NCBI RefSeq assembly: GCF_030325625.1 | Contig: NZ_JACAIS010000003.1 | Span: forward strand, 186,001 to 250,000 | Source of the DNA: Sphingobacterium sp. N143 | GTDB taxonomy: Bacteria; Bacteroidota; Bacteroidia; Sphingobacteriales; Sphingobacteriaceae | Length of the DNA: 64,000 nt | Direction: 5' to 3' | Shown here: one piece after another, positions 1-9,194 of the stretch | Layout of the letters: each line of letters opens with the position of its first letter | Numbering within the stretch: the stretch's first letter is position 1 | Position numbers and translations under genes: made by a program | Notes under the pieces: generated by a model | Databases searched by the model: none | Seen by the model: the letters and a program-made list of their open reading frames with translations, nothing else | Told to the model about the DNA's origin: nothing

Positions 1-1974
1 GCATTTCTGCCCCTTCATATAATTCAGGCCATAAGCATAATGCTTGTCAGCAGCATCTTGTAGCTGAATACCATCAATTTTCAGGCGTTTGATAATCGTA
101 TCGACGGCTGCTTTGAGGTTGTAGAAGTTGACATTGCCTTTTTTGCTGTTCCATTGTTCAGTTTCTTCCTTGCCGGCTATCGCAAAAGCAAAATGCTGAG
201 TTTCTTTATAACCCTCGCCGTCAAGCGCATAGGTTTTACCAAATTCAAAAAATTTCAGATCAAAATTTCTTCGCTTCTGATTGTACTCAATGGCATTCAA
301 TACCGAGAACAGCATATTCTGACGCATGGTATCTAGGTCCGAGCTTAATGGATTGAACAGTTTCACTGCCGTTTCAGGTTCATCCGCATAATCAAGCTTT
401 GTCAATGAATTGGACAAAATCTCACGAAATCCATTCGCGATCAACAAGTCGGCCAATTGATTTAACACCACTTCTTTATCCGGTTTTTCTACCGTATTCA
501 GGGAGGCTTTGATTTGAGATTTCAATGCAATGTTGTTGTAGCCATAGATCCGTAATACCTCTTCCACCACATCCACTTCACGGGTTACATCGACACGGTA
601 GGCAGGGACAAGGACATCCAGCCCCTCAGTTGTCTCTGAAGCAACCTCAATACCCAACGCAACAATAATGGCTTTAATTTCCTCGTTTGGAATGACCTGT
701 CCAATTAAACGCACCACATTCGCATAACTTACGTGGAATGAAAATGGTTTGATTTCCACAGGGTACTCATCTTTTATAGTAGAAGAGATCGTTCCACCGG
801 CGATTTCCTGAATCAATAAAGCAGCCCGCTTCAAGGCTTCAACAGTAATATGAGGATCAGTACCTCGTTCAAAGCGGAATGAAGCGTCTGTTTTCAGGCC
901 ATGTCTTTTGGAAGTCTTTCGTACAGACACTGCATTGAAATAAGCCGATTCCAAAAACACATTGGTTGTTTCTGCGGAGACACCTGAATGCGCACCACCA
1001 AAAACACCGGCAATACACATGGGCTTGTCCGTATCTGCAATCACTAAATCCTCGGCAGACAGAGCGCGTTCCACACCATCTAGCGTAATGAACTTCTCTC
1101 CTTCTTTGGCTAAGCGGACAAGGACTTTATCACCGGTAATTTTATCCGCATCAAAGGCATGCAAGGGCTGTCCTAAATCATGGAGGATATAATTGGTAAT
1201 ATCAACAATATTATTGATCGGGCGTACGCCAATAATCGATAATTTTTCTTTTAGCCAGTCTGGTGATTCAGCAACTTTCACACCAGTGATATTAATTCCA
1301 CTATAACGTGGGCATGCTGACACATTTTCAACCACAACAGCTGTCCCCACCGCTTCCCCAGCTTTGAATGCCGAAACATCGGTCTTCAATAAGGTACTCC
1401 GGAAATAGGCGGCAATATCTCTAGCAACGCCCAGATGCGAAGCTGCATCGGCACGGTTTGGGGTAAGTCCGATCTCATAGCGGTAATCATCCTGGATATT
1501 GAAATGCTCCTTCACAAGTGTACCTACCGCAACATCTGCCGGCAACTCAACGATGCCTGCATGTGATGTTCCCAAACCGATTTCATCCTCTCCACATAAC
1601 ATCCCTTCGGAGACTTCACCACGGATTTTAGATTTGGTAATTTTAAATGGCTCGCCGGTCATGGGATGGCAAGTTGTTCCTACCGTTGCGACAATTACTT
1701 TTAAGCCGGCGCGACAATTGGGTGCACCACAGACAATATGTAATAACTCAGCAGCACCAATATCTACCGTTGTTACTTTCAGCTTATCGGCATTGGGATG
1801 CTGCTCACAGGTCTTCACCTCACCAACAACCAACCCCGCTAAGCCTCCCGGAATACTTTGTACAACATCCAGAGCCTCTACCTCTAATCCCGTATTTGTC
1901 AAGATCAAAGATAGTTCTGCCGGTGTTGAATCTATATTAACATGTTGTTTTAACCAATTATATGAAATATTCAT
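1..1974 (-). CDS. pheT: Phenylalanyl-tRNA synthetase beta subunit, 3' end cut by window
   Basis: Beta chain of the alpha2beta2 enzyme that charges tRNA-Phe in the cytoplasm. Reading the minus strand from the ATG at 1974 gives 658 codons without a stop, running off the window edge; the family is about 800 residues, so roughly the last 140 are missing. The protein begins MNISYNWLKQHVNID. It shows the N-terminal OB-fold tRNA-binding domain (about residues 40-150, with VVGEVKTCEQHPNADKL), then the B3/B4 editing region, the B5 domain and the start of the catalytic-like core. A TAAGTTTG element at 1995-2002 with a TTG 20 bases further upstream sits about 20 bases before the ATG and supports this start. 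It is divergent from purL. Identification is by family motifs and length and is firm. Confidence 0.95.
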   Translation of the reverse strand, partial: MNISYNWLKQHVNIDSTPAELSLILTNTGLEVEALDVVQSIPGGLAGLVVGEVKTCEQHPNADKLKVTTVDIGAAELLHIVCGAPNCRAGLKVIVATVGTTCHPMTGEPFKITKSKIRGEVSEGMLCGEDEIGLGTSHAGIVELPADVAVGTLVKEHFNIQDDYRYEIGLTPNRADAASHLGVARDIAAYFRSTLLKTDVSAFKAGEAVGTAVVVENVSACPRYSGINITGVKVAESPDWLKEKLSIIGVRPINNIVDITNYILHDLGQPLHAFDADKITGDKVLVRLAKEGEKFITLDGVERALSAEDLVIADTDKPMCIAGVFGGAHSGVSAETTNVFLESAYFNAVSVRKTSKRHGLKTDASFRFERGTDPHITVEALKRAALLIQEIAGGTISSTIKDEYPVEIKPFSFHVSYANVVRLIGQVIPNEEIKAIIVALGIEVASETTEGLDVLVPAYRVDVTREVDVVEEVLRIYGYNNIALKSQIKASLNTVEKPDKEVVLNQLADLLIANGFREILSNSLTKLDYADEPETAVKLFNPLSSDLDTMRQNMLFSVLNAIEYNQKRRNFDLKFFEFGKTYALDGEGYKETQHFAFAIAGKEETEQWNSKKGNVNFYNLKAAVDTIIKRLKIDGIQLQDAADKHYAYGLNYMKGQKC

Positions 1975-1994
1975 CTCGAATCTGATTTGATGCA

Positions 1995-2025
1995 CAAACT
2001 TAGATAAATTTGAGTTTATATCCAA
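1995..2025 (-). promoter_or_regulatory. Promoter of pheT
   Basis: Read on the minus strand there is TTG (2025-2023), 20 bases, then TAAGTTTG (2002-1995), matching the Bacteroidota -33/-7 promoter pattern. Transcription would start about 15 bases before the pheT ATG. Confidence 0.7.
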
Positions 2026-2255
2026 CGTCAATTTACCGAATATGCCAGGAAAGGCTGCATTTGACGCTCGGCGTTTAATCTCCCCAAAGAGTCTCTTGAA
2101 CGCCTACCTGGCCATTCGGTCCGCATCAGCTTTTCCCAAAAAAAACTGGGGTCATAGCGATCACAGAACGTATCGCACTATCATCCAATGTATTGTTCTA
2201 AACGAACGAGCACAGCTGTTGTATTTCATTTTCTGAAGCTGCCGCGTTTGACCTT

Positions 2256-2550
2256 ACTTTGGCAACGATAGGGCAACCGGTTGGCTTCGGTTGGCAACAG
2301 CTAAGGAACAACTTAAGGACAAGGTTGGGATTGATGCGCCTGTTGTTCGGCTGTTGTTTGTTTTTTGTTCGGTTTTTGTTTGGCACATTGCCAAAGCCTA
2401 ACCAAAGTCCAACCAAAGCCTAGCCGAAGCCGTACCGGAGAAGTCTTGAGGTTGTACCGAAGCAGGACCGAGCCATTCCCAAGGCAAGTACGAGGCGTTC
2501 CCGAGCATTGTTGGGACTTGAGGGGAGTTTAGGGGAGTTAAAGGGACTTG
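2256..2550. repeat. Degenerate tandem array, 11-base period, two inverted arms
   Basis: The left arm has GTTYGG-type cores at 2345, 2356 (GTTTGT), 2367 and 2378, exactly 11 bases apart. The right arm has CCAAAG at 2391, 2402 and 2413, CCGAAG at 2424, CCGGAG at 2435, CCGAAG at 2457, CCGAGC at 2468, CCAAGG at 2479 and CCGAGC at 2501, all on one 11-base grid. Related G-rich units continue to about 2550 and looser 10-11-base units reach back to about 2256. The core of one arm is the reverse complement type of the other, and TTTGGC (2379-2384) faces GCCAAA (2390-2395) across a short loop at the junction. The units differ from each other, unlike a simple satellite. Function is unknown. Confidence 0.75.
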
Positions 2551-2670
2551 TAATCGCACAAATTTGCAAAAAAACCTTTACTAAATGACAAGGATGTTGA
2601 CCATTTTTATGGCTGACCATCAGAACCTTTTTTTTAATCAAAATTCAATCATTTCCATAAAAATTATACG

Positions 2671-2678
2671 TAACTTTG
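2671..2678 (+). promoter_or_regulatory. -7 promoter element of purL
   Basis: TAACTTTG matches TAnnTTTG exactly and lies 38 bases before the purL ATG. I do not see a convincing -33 TTG at the usual distance. Confidence 0.6.
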
Positions 2679-2716
2679 TGCTTTAATTTGAAGAACGTTC
2701 AAAACAAACATTTATA

Positions 2717-5700
2717 ATGATTCATTTCTTTGAGAACCCATCGAACACTGTATATGGTGTTCAAAGCGTAAACTCTTTATCACAAGAAGACATTACTAAA
2801 CTCAACTGGCTATTCGGCAACGCCAAAAAACTTGACGACCTAACCCTTAACCATTACTTTGTAGGCCCTCGTGCTGCGATGGTGACTCCCTGGAGCACCA
2901 ATGCGGTAGAAATCACACAGAATATGGGTATCGAGGGCATTGTTCGCATCGAGGAATTCCAACCGGTACCGGCAGATTTCAATGATTTTGACCCGATGAT
3001 TTCGCAAAAATTCAGTGTGTTGACACAAGATATGTATACGGTCAATATCACACCTGAACCTATTTTGGAAGTCGAAGACATTGATGCATACAACAAATCT
3101 GAGGGGCTGGCTTTAAATCCTGAAGAAGTCGAGTACTTAAACAACCTCGCTTCCAAACTGGGCCGTCGACTGACAGACTCTGAAGTGTTTGCTTTTTCAC
3201 AGGCCAATTCTGAACACTGCAGGCATAAAATTTTCAATGGTACCTTTATCATTGATGGTGAAGAACAACCTACCTCCCTTTTTAAATTAATCAAGAAAAC
3301 TTCTGAAACCAATCCGAACGAGATTATTTCAGCTTATAAAGATAATGTTGCCTTTATTAAAGGTCCGCGCGTAACACAGTTTGCACCGAAGTCGGCAGAC
3401 AAACCGGATTTTTATGAAGAGAAATCTTTTGAATCGGTATTATCCGTAAAAGCTGAAACCCATAATTTTCCAACTACGGTAGAACCTTTTTCTGGTGCTG
3501 CCACAGGATCTGGTGGTGAAATCCGCGATCGTATGGCGGGTGGCCAGGGCGCCATTCCTTTGGCTGGTACGGCTGTTTATATGACTGCTTACTCGAGGCT
3601 GGAACAAAACAAGTTAAATCTTCAGGCTGGAACAGTGACCGAACCGGCCAAAGAGCTGATCAACAACCGTCCTTGGGAAAAAGCAATGAACGAACGTCAA
3701 TGGTTATACCAAACACCGGTAGATATCCTTATTAAGGCTTCGAATGGTGCGTCGGACTTCGGAAATAAATTCGGTCAACCTTTGATCACTGGATCGGTCC
3801 TGACTTTCGAGCATGAAGAAGATGGCCGCAAGCTTGGCTATGATAAAGTGATCATGCAGGCAGGTGGTGTTGGCTATGGAAAGTTAGATCAGGCAAAAAA
3901 ACATACGCCAAAAACTGGCGACAAGATTGTCATCCTTGGCGGTGAAAATTATCGCATCGGAATGGGGGGTGCTGCTGTATCTTCAGCAGATACAGGTGCC
4001 TTTGGATCGGGCATTGAATTGAATGCCATTCAACGTTCAAACCCTGAAATGCAGAAACGGGCTGCCAACGCCGTACGTGGCCTGGTTGAATCGGACCATA
4101 ATCCGATTGTTTCCATTCACGACCATGGCGCCGGTGGACACTTAAACTGTCTGTCGGAACTGGTGGAGGAAACAGGGGGACTCATCGACCTGGATGCTCT
4201 TCCTGTGGGTGACCCTACCCTGTCAGCGAAAGAAATCATTGGAAATGAATCCCAGGAACGCATGGGCCTGGTCATTGCCGAAAATGATATTGAAACCCTT
4301 AAACGTGTTGCTGATCGTGAACGTGCTCCGATGTACACCGTTGGTGATGTCACTGGTGATCACCGTTTTACATTCAAATCAAAAAGCAATGGTGATCAAC
4401 CCATGGATTATGCCCTGGAAGATTTCTTCGGTTCATCGCCTAAAACGTTCATGCGGGACAAAACCGTTGTACGTAAGTATGCAGATCTTGCTTATGACCC
4501 CGCAAATATCCCAAGTTATTTAAATCAGGTATTGCAATTAGAAGCTGTGGCTTCAAAAGACTGGCTGACCAATAAAGTTGACCGCTGTGTGGGGGGCCGT
4601 GTTGCCAAACAACAGTGTGCCGGACCATTACAGTTACCATTAAACAATGTCGGTGTCATGGCACTTGACTATAAAGGAAAAGAGGGTATTGCAACATCCA
4701 TCGGCCACTCCCCTGTTGCCGCATTGATTGATCCTGCTGCTGCGAGCAGAACAGCTATCGCGGAATCACTGTCCAATATTGTCTTTGCCCCTATCAAAAA
4801 TGGTCTTGCTGGTATTTCTTTATCAGCCAACTGGATGTGGGCAGCCAACAATGAAGGTGAAGATGCTAGACTATACCAAGCGGTTAAAGCCTGTTCGGAT
4901 TTTGCCATTGCATTAGGAATCAATATCCCTACCGGAAAAGATTCTTTGTCCATGAAGCAAAAATATCCAAATGGTGAGCATGTCATTGCTCCTGGGACAT
5001 TGATCATCTCAGCGGCAGGAAATTGTACCGATATCAGCAAAGTAATCGAACCGGTACTCAATAAAAACGCAGGTTCGGTTTACTACATTAATCTATCAAA
5101 AGACAGATTCAAATTAGGCGGTTCGTCATTCGCCCAGATCGTCAATAAGCTGGGGACCGAAGCGCCTACGATTCAAGATGCTGCTTATTTCAAAACAGCA
5201 TTCAATACCGTCCAGCAATTAATTAACGAAGGACAGATCGAAGCTGGTCATGATATCGGGTCAGGTGGTCTAATCACGACTTTATTGGAGATGACCTTCG
5301 CTGATGTGAATTTAGCGGCAAACTATGATCTCTCGGCCTTAAATGAGTCTGATACTGTAAAAGCGTTCTTCAACGAGAATATCGCACTTGTGCTTCAGGC
5401 AAAAGATGATGCGATCTTCGAAGCAACCGTAAAAGAAGCGGGTGTAGAAGCTGTAAAAATCGGTCAGGTGATTGAAGGTGATACCGTGACCATCACAAAT
5501 CAAACGGAATCATTCAGCTTTCATGTAGCCGAGACACGTGATGTATGGTCAACCACTTCATTCTTATTGGATTCAAAACAATCGAAAAATGGAACGGCAC
5601 AGCAACGTTTCGATAATTATAAAAACCAGCCACTGACATTTGTGTTCCCGGAACAGTTCAATGGTAAGAAACCTGTGATCGACGGCAGTAAAGCAAGGCC

Positions 5701-6448
5701 GAAAGCTGCGATCCTGCGTGAAAAGGGATCCAACTCAGAGCGTGAAATGGCAAATGCCATGTTTCTGGCTGGTTTTGATGTGAAAGATGTCCATATGACA
5801 GATCTGATTTCTGGCCGTGAGACATTGGAAGACATTCAATTTATCGGCGCTGTGGGCGGCTTCTCCAACTCAGATGTATTGGGTTCAGCAAAAGGCTGGG
5901 CCGGAGCTTTCCTTTACAATGAAAAAGCGAAAAAAGCGCTCGCAGATTTCTTTGCAAGACCTGATACCCTCTCGGTGGGGATCTGTAACGGCTGTCAATT
6001 GTTTATGGAACTTGAGATGATCAATCCAGAGCATGAAGTCCATGGCAAAATGCTCCACAATACCTCAGGCAAACATGAGTCGAACTTCGTCTCGGTAAAA
6101 ATTCAGGAAAACAACTCCGTGATGTTGTCCACCCTTGCGGGAAGTACATTGGGCGTCTGGATTTCTCATGGTGAAGGAAAATTCAGTCTACCCTATGCAG
6201 AGCAACAATACAATATCGTTGCCAAATATGGCTATGAACACTATCCGCACAATCCAAATGGCTCAGACTACAATACGGCCATGATCTGTGATAAGACTGG
6301 TCGCCATCTGGCTACCATGCCGCATATTGAACGTTCTGTTTTCCAATGGCATTGGGCAAATTATCCTAAAGGCCGTCAGGATGAAGTTTCCCCTTGGCTG
6401 GAAGCCTTCGTCAACGCACGCACATGGATTGACAATCAAAGCAAATAA
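2717..6448 (+). CDS. purL: Phosphoribosylformylglycinamidine synthase, large single-chain form
   Basis: Catalyses the ATP- and glutamine-dependent conversion of FGAR to FGAM, the fourth step of de novo purine synthesis. At 1243 residues it is the long form with synthetase and glutaminase in one chain, as in enterobacteria, rather than the PurL/PurQ/PurS split. Visible features are SEHCRHK near residue 166, ETHNFPT near 247, the glycine-rich ATP-binding repeats, and a C-terminal class I glutaminase domain with the nucleophile Cys in GICNGCQ near 1090 and the SHGEG region near 1150. Only the first ATG fits the family start (MIHFFENP). It is followed by a strong intrinsic terminator. It stands alone, with no other purine gene next to it. 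Confidence 0.96.
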   Translation: MIHFFENPSNTVYGVQSVNSLSQEDITKLNWLFGNAKKLDDLTLNHYFVGPRAAMVTPWSTNAVEITQNMGIEGIVRIEEFQPVPADFNDFDPMISQKFSVLTQDMYTVNITPEPILEVEDIDAYNKSEGLALNPEEVEYLNNLASKLGRRLTDSEVFAFSQANSEHCRHKIFNGTFIIDGEEQPTSLFKLIKKTSETNPNEIISAYKDNVAFIKGPRVTQFAPKSADKPDFYEEKSFESVLSVKAETHNFPTTVEPFSGAATGSGGEIRDRMAGGQGAIPLAGTAVYMTAYSRLEQNKLNLQAGTVTEPAKELINNRPWEKAMNERQWLYQTPVDILIKASNGASDFGNKFGQPLITGSVLTFEHEEDGRKLGYDKVIMQAGGVGYGKLDQAKKHTPKTGDKIVILGGENYRIGMGGAAVSSADTGAFGSGIELNAIQRSNPEMQKRAANAVRGLVESDHNPIVSIHDHGAGGHLNCLSELVEETGGLIDLDALPVGDPTLSAKEIIGNESQERMGLVIAENDIETLKRVADRERAPMYTVGDVTGDHRFTFKSKSNGDQPMDYALEDFFGSSPKTFMRDKTVVRKYADLAYDPANIPSYLNQVLQLEAVASKDWLTNKVDRCVGGRVAKQQCAGPLQLPLNNVGVMALDYKGKEGIATSIGHSPVAALIDPAAASRTAIAESLSNIVFAPIKNGLAGISLSANWMWAANNEGEDARLYQAVKACSDFAIALGINIPTGKDSLSMKQKYPNGEHVIAPGTLIISAAGNCTDISKVIEPVLNKNAGSVYYINLSKDRFKLGGSSFAQIVNKLGTEAPTIQDAAYFKTAFNTVQQLINEGQIEAGHDIGSGGLITTLLEMTFADVNLAANYDLSALNESDTVKAFFNENIALVLQAKDDAIFEATVKEAGVEAVKIGQVIEGDTVTITNQTESFSFHVAETRDVWSTTSFLLDSKQSKNGTAQQRFDNYKNQPLTFVFPEQFNGKKPVIDGSKARPKAAILREKGSNSEREMANAMFLAGFDVKDVHMTDLISGRETLEDIQFIGAVGGFSNSDVLGSAKGWAGAFLYNEKAKKALADFFARPDTLSVGICNGCQLFMELEMINPEHEVHGKMLHNTSGKHESNFVSVKIQENNSVMLSTLAGSTLGVWISHGEGKFSLPYAEQQYNIVAKYGYEHYPHNPNGSDYNTAMICDKTGRHLATMPHIERSVFQWHWANYPKGRQDEVSPWLEAFVNARTWIDNQSK

Positions 6449-6461
6449 TAGATTATTATCT

Positions 6462-6498
6462 AAAAACCTCCTTCCTAAATTAGGAAGGAGGTTTTTTT
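6462..6498 (+). terminator. Intrinsic terminator after purL
   Basis: A perfect stem of about 15 pairs (AAAACCTCCTTCCTA against its complement) around a very short loop is followed by a run of T. It starts 14 bases after the purL stop. Confidence 0.9.
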
Positions 6499-6764
6499 AA
6501 CCCATCACGTTATATAAATGGCTGGAATTTGATCTCGAAAGGAATGATAACAGAAGTTACATCCATCTTTAGTACCCTGGGAGGTTTTAAGTGAAAGTGA
6601 AAAGCAGAAAGATCGGGACACCATTTTAAGAATCAAAGCACTGTTACAGGGCTGAACAATAAGCCAGTCCTAAAAATGAGGGGTGCAGCTCAGACCGTAA
6701 AGATCCCCGAACGCGATGCAGTCGGGGATCTTATTTTTAGGGGCCGCTTTAAACAGCACCTCTT
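6499..6764. other. Intergenic region with nested inverted repeats
   Basis: No gene is visible. AAGATCCCCGA at 6700-6710 pairs with TCGGGGATCTT at 6722-6732. Outside it, a CTAAAAATGAGGGGTGC-like segment near 6670-6686 pairs imperfectly with GCACCTCTTTTAG at 6755-6767, which reaches the stop codon of the next gene. The inner hairpin could end transcription arriving from either side, but its T-run is weak on the minus strand. Confidence 0.5.
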
Positions 6765-7211
6765 TTAGATATCCCGTTTATACCCTGGTTTGTTCATCAT
6801 CTTGTCAAGAGAGTATTTCCCTGATCCCATGACCATAAAAAAGATCAACAAAAAGAGCACGACTATAGAAAGCCATAATTCGGAATTCAGATAACTAAAT
6901 CCATTTGTAATATTAACAAAGAAAACTGCTCCAACGAGTACCGGAAACAAAAGTAAGGAAGCCAGCCGTGTTTGAAAACCCAAAATGAGGAATAATCCGC
7001 CAACCAAATGGGTAAAGACCACATAATGAACAGCGCCCCATATGGACAGGTGAAAACTGCTCTGTTCGATCATATGCAGAACTACCTCCCTATCATTGAC
7101 AAAGCTTATGCCTTTGGCAAAAATCACTATACCCAAAGCAATTCTTAGATAGTCGATCCATTGTGGATGATGTACATCGCCCCAATGTTCAATTCTGTGT
7201 ATCAGGTTCAT
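6765..7211 (-). CDS. DoxX-family membrane protein
   Basis: A 148-residue protein with four predicted membrane helices, at about residues 20-40, 60-82, 87-107 and 112-135. The pattern (short N-terminal amphipathic piece, then helices including HLVGGLFLILGFQTRLASLLL) is that of DoxX/SURF4-like small membrane proteins in the inner membrane. Family members have been linked to quinone- or thiosulfate-related redox chemistry and to respiratory-stress complexes, but this one cannot be assigned a substrate. It is a single gene with about 115 bases before the next gene on the same strand. The ATG at 7211 (MNLIHRIEHW) is the only sensible start. Confidence 0.8.
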   Translation of the reverse strand: MNLIHRIEHWGDVHHPQWIDYLRIALGIVIFAKGISFVNDREVVLHMIEQSSFHLSIWGAVHYVVFTHLVGGLFLILGFQTRLASLLLFPVLVGAVFFVNITNGFSYLNSELWLSIVVLFLLIFFMVMGSGKYSLDKMMNKPGYKRDI

Positions 7212-7328
7212 AATATACCTCCTTTTTATAGATGGTTATAGTCTTATAACAGCTGAAATATAAAAAAGTTGTAGCAAAACCAATTTTAATCATCAGGACC
7301 TTACAAATGCTTTTCTTTCAACGATGAA

Positions 7329-8243
7329 TCAACCTATTAGCATACGAATTACAAATTCCCAACATGCTGTCGTCAGCAGGCCAATGATAATACTGAAACC
7401 GATCACTAAGTTGACGAGTTTGGTATTTAAATGATACTGCTCCGCAATGATCCCTGAGGTAACCAAGGTTGGCATGGCTGCTTCAAAAATACTAATTCTG
7501 GCGGCGGGCCCCTTTACCCCTAGCAGCAGCGCAAACAGTAACACCAATGCCGGGGCCAGAATCAATTTATAAATCATGGCCGTGCTGATCTGTGCCGCTT
7601 GTTGCCGCCAGCCATTAAACTTCAGTTGAAGACCTATGGAAAATAAGGCCAATGGCCCCACGGTAGCAACTAATTTATCAAAAAAAGGTTCTGCCATGCT
7701 GAGGTCAACGAACGGAGACAATCCCAATGCCAGAATACAACCGATCAATGGTGGAAAACTGATCAGTTTCCCAAACATAAATCGTACACTTATGGATTCT
7801 CCCTCATGAAGGTTGGCTTTGAGCGCATTAATGATGCCCACGGTGGAGAGCAGAATAAAAGTGGTTTGATCGCAAATAATGGCAATCGGCAACTGTTCTT
7901 CACCAAAATACGCCATAATCAAGGGAAAGCCAATAAAAGAAGTATTGCTATATCCGGCAGCCAATTCAAGGCTGCTTCGGGAACGCTGCTTATATGATTT
8001 TCTTTTGCAATATAGTTCCATAAACAACCAGCTCCCTGCCCAGACCAACACTGCTGAGAAAATAGGAAACAGCAGTTGTGAAGACCATTCAATTTTGGGC
8101 AGATACTTAAATGACACTGCTGGCAGGGCAAAATAAAGAATCCAGGTATTAATCCCCTTATGCGCTTCTGCATGAATTAAATTTGTCCTTCGAAGCAGCA
8201 TTCCCGCAGCAATGCAAAGCACAATCATTATAAAATTCACCAT
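7329..8243 (-). CDS. AEC-family transporter (auxin efflux carrier / malonate permease type)
   Basis: An inner-membrane secondary transporter of 304 residues with about ten hydrophobic segments in the two-bundle arrangement of the AEC family (PF03547). Typical features are the N-terminal segment ending GMLLRRTNLI, LELAAGYSNTSFIGFPL in the middle, and the C-terminal SGIIAEQY region. Family members export or take up small organic acids such as malonate or malate; the substrate here is unknown. It is divergent from the AraC-type regulator at 8352 with a gap of 108 bases, so regulation by that protein is plausible but unproven. Length is normal for the family. Confidence 0.85.
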   Translation of the reverse strand: MVNFIMIVLCIAAGMLLRRTNLIHAEAHKGINTWILYFALPAVSFKYLPKIEWSSQLLFPIFSAVLVWAGSWLFMELYCKRKSYKQRSRSSLELAAGYSNTSFIGFPLIMAYFGEEQLPIAIICDQTTFILLSTVGIINALKANLHEGESISVRFMFGKLISFPPLIGCILALGLSPFVDLSMAEPFFDKLVATVGPLALFSIGLQLKFNGWRQQAAQISTAMIYKLILAPALVLLFALLLGVKGPAARISIFEAAMPTLVTSGIIAEQYHLNTKLVNLVIGFSIIIGLLTTACWEFVIRMLIG

Positions 8244-8351
8244 GTTTTTTCAACAGTTTTGTACGACACAAAGGTGCAATAGTGGTCTTATGAATAACAT
8301 GTATAAATACATTATTTTTATGTACATTTAATGATAAAAGAATAGACTGTC

Positions 8352-9194
8352 ATGCGAAAAAAACAATTTTCCCCTTTACAGATCAATGAATTTGTTGAAG
8401 ACACTTTTCATCTGCCCATGCACGAACAGAATTATTATGAACTTGTTTATATCAGATCCGGCAAAGGCACTCATGTGATCAACAAATTTGAACTTGATTA
8501 CACGCATGGCGATGTTTTTCTGGTCAGCCCTGCAGATAAGCATTACTTTAAGATTGAAGAAAGGACACATTTTCTATTTATCCTTTTTACAGACACTTAT
8601 TTCTTGCAGCATCGACGTCATCAAAAACGTTATGACTGGATCATGGAACTGATGAACGATAAAGGGTTAAAGGAGGGTAAATTATTGATGGGAGAGCATT
8701 ATCGATTGATCTATTCCCATATCATGGAAGCGGTTAGATTGTACAGTAATGCCACAGTTAATCGAAGCTCACCAGGCTTGTTTGACCTACTTATCGCCAT
8801 CTTTAGTTTATATAAGGAAATTTCTGAAACACAGCGTCAATCTTCTGCTCAGGAAGGTCCTATTGACAGGTCTATCTTGGTGTATATTCATCAGCATATT
8901 TTTAGGCCTGAGGACCTTCAAGTAAAAAAGCTCTCACAGCAGTTTAACATTTCACCTTCCTATTTCGGGATCTATTTCAAGAAAAATTTTGGCACGAGCC
9001 TGAGAGCATATATCAACACCTATCGCATTGAATTAATTGAAAATAGGCTCAAAAGCTCAGCTTATACGCTTAAACAGATCGCCGCAGAACTAGGTTTTAT
9101 CGATGAAAGCCACCTTTCTCATTTTTATAAACGTGTAAAAGGGTACAGTCCATTAGCCTATCGGCGAAATGTAACGCAATCCCCCCTGCCCTAA
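8352..9194 (+). CDS. AraC-family transcriptional regulator
   Basis: A 280-residue DNA-binding protein. Residues about 15-95 form a cupin-like sensor domain (YYELVYIRSGKGTHVIN), and residues about 180-275 hold the paired helix-turn-helix of the AraC/XylS family, with FNISPSYFGIYFKKNFG as the first and LGFIDESHLSHFYKRVKG as the second recognition unit. It starts at ATG 8352 (MRKKQFSPLQ). Divergent placement suggests it controls the AEC transporter and itself, which is inference. Its 3' end overlaps the end of the convergent MscS-type gene by 4 bases. Confidence 0.9.
   Translation: MRKKQFSPLQINEFVEDTFHLPMHEQNYYELVYIRSGKGTHVINKFELDYTHGDVFLVSPADKHYFKIEERTHFLFILFTDTYFLQHRRHQKRYDWIMELMNDKGLKEGKLLMGEHYRLIYSHIMEAVRLYSNATVNRSSPGLFDLLIAIFSLYKEISETQRQSSAQEGPIDRSILVYIHQHIFRPEDLQVKKLSQQFNISPSYFGIYFKKNFGTSLRAYINTYRIELIENRLKSSAYTLKQIAAELGFIDESHLSHFYKRVKGYSPLAYRRNVTQSPLP

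Larger units (their letters stand above)
1975..2716. other. 742-base pheT-purL intergenic region
   Basis: The two flanking genes diverge, so this gap must hold both promoters. The left 280 bases have no gene I can support. The stretch 2256-2550 is a degenerate array with an 11-base period (see the repeat entry). The purL promoter lies at the right edge. Small open frames here lie within the repeat or are under 75 codons and have no recognisable protein features. Confidence 0.8.

Noticed and set aside
2036..2183. Open stretch of about 50 codons on the minus strand downstream of the pheT promoter
   Set aside because: It has no start codon after the preceding stop except a late ATG, no ribosome site and no recognisable domain; such a length is expected by chance.
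2256..2550. Possible CRISPR array
   Set aside because: The repeat unit is 11 bases, degenerate and without constant repeat and variable spacer structure.
2198..2641. Two minus-strand open frames of 72-73 codons in the periodic region
   Set aside because: They are read through the 11-base repeat, have low-complexity composition, no start signal and no known protein pattern.
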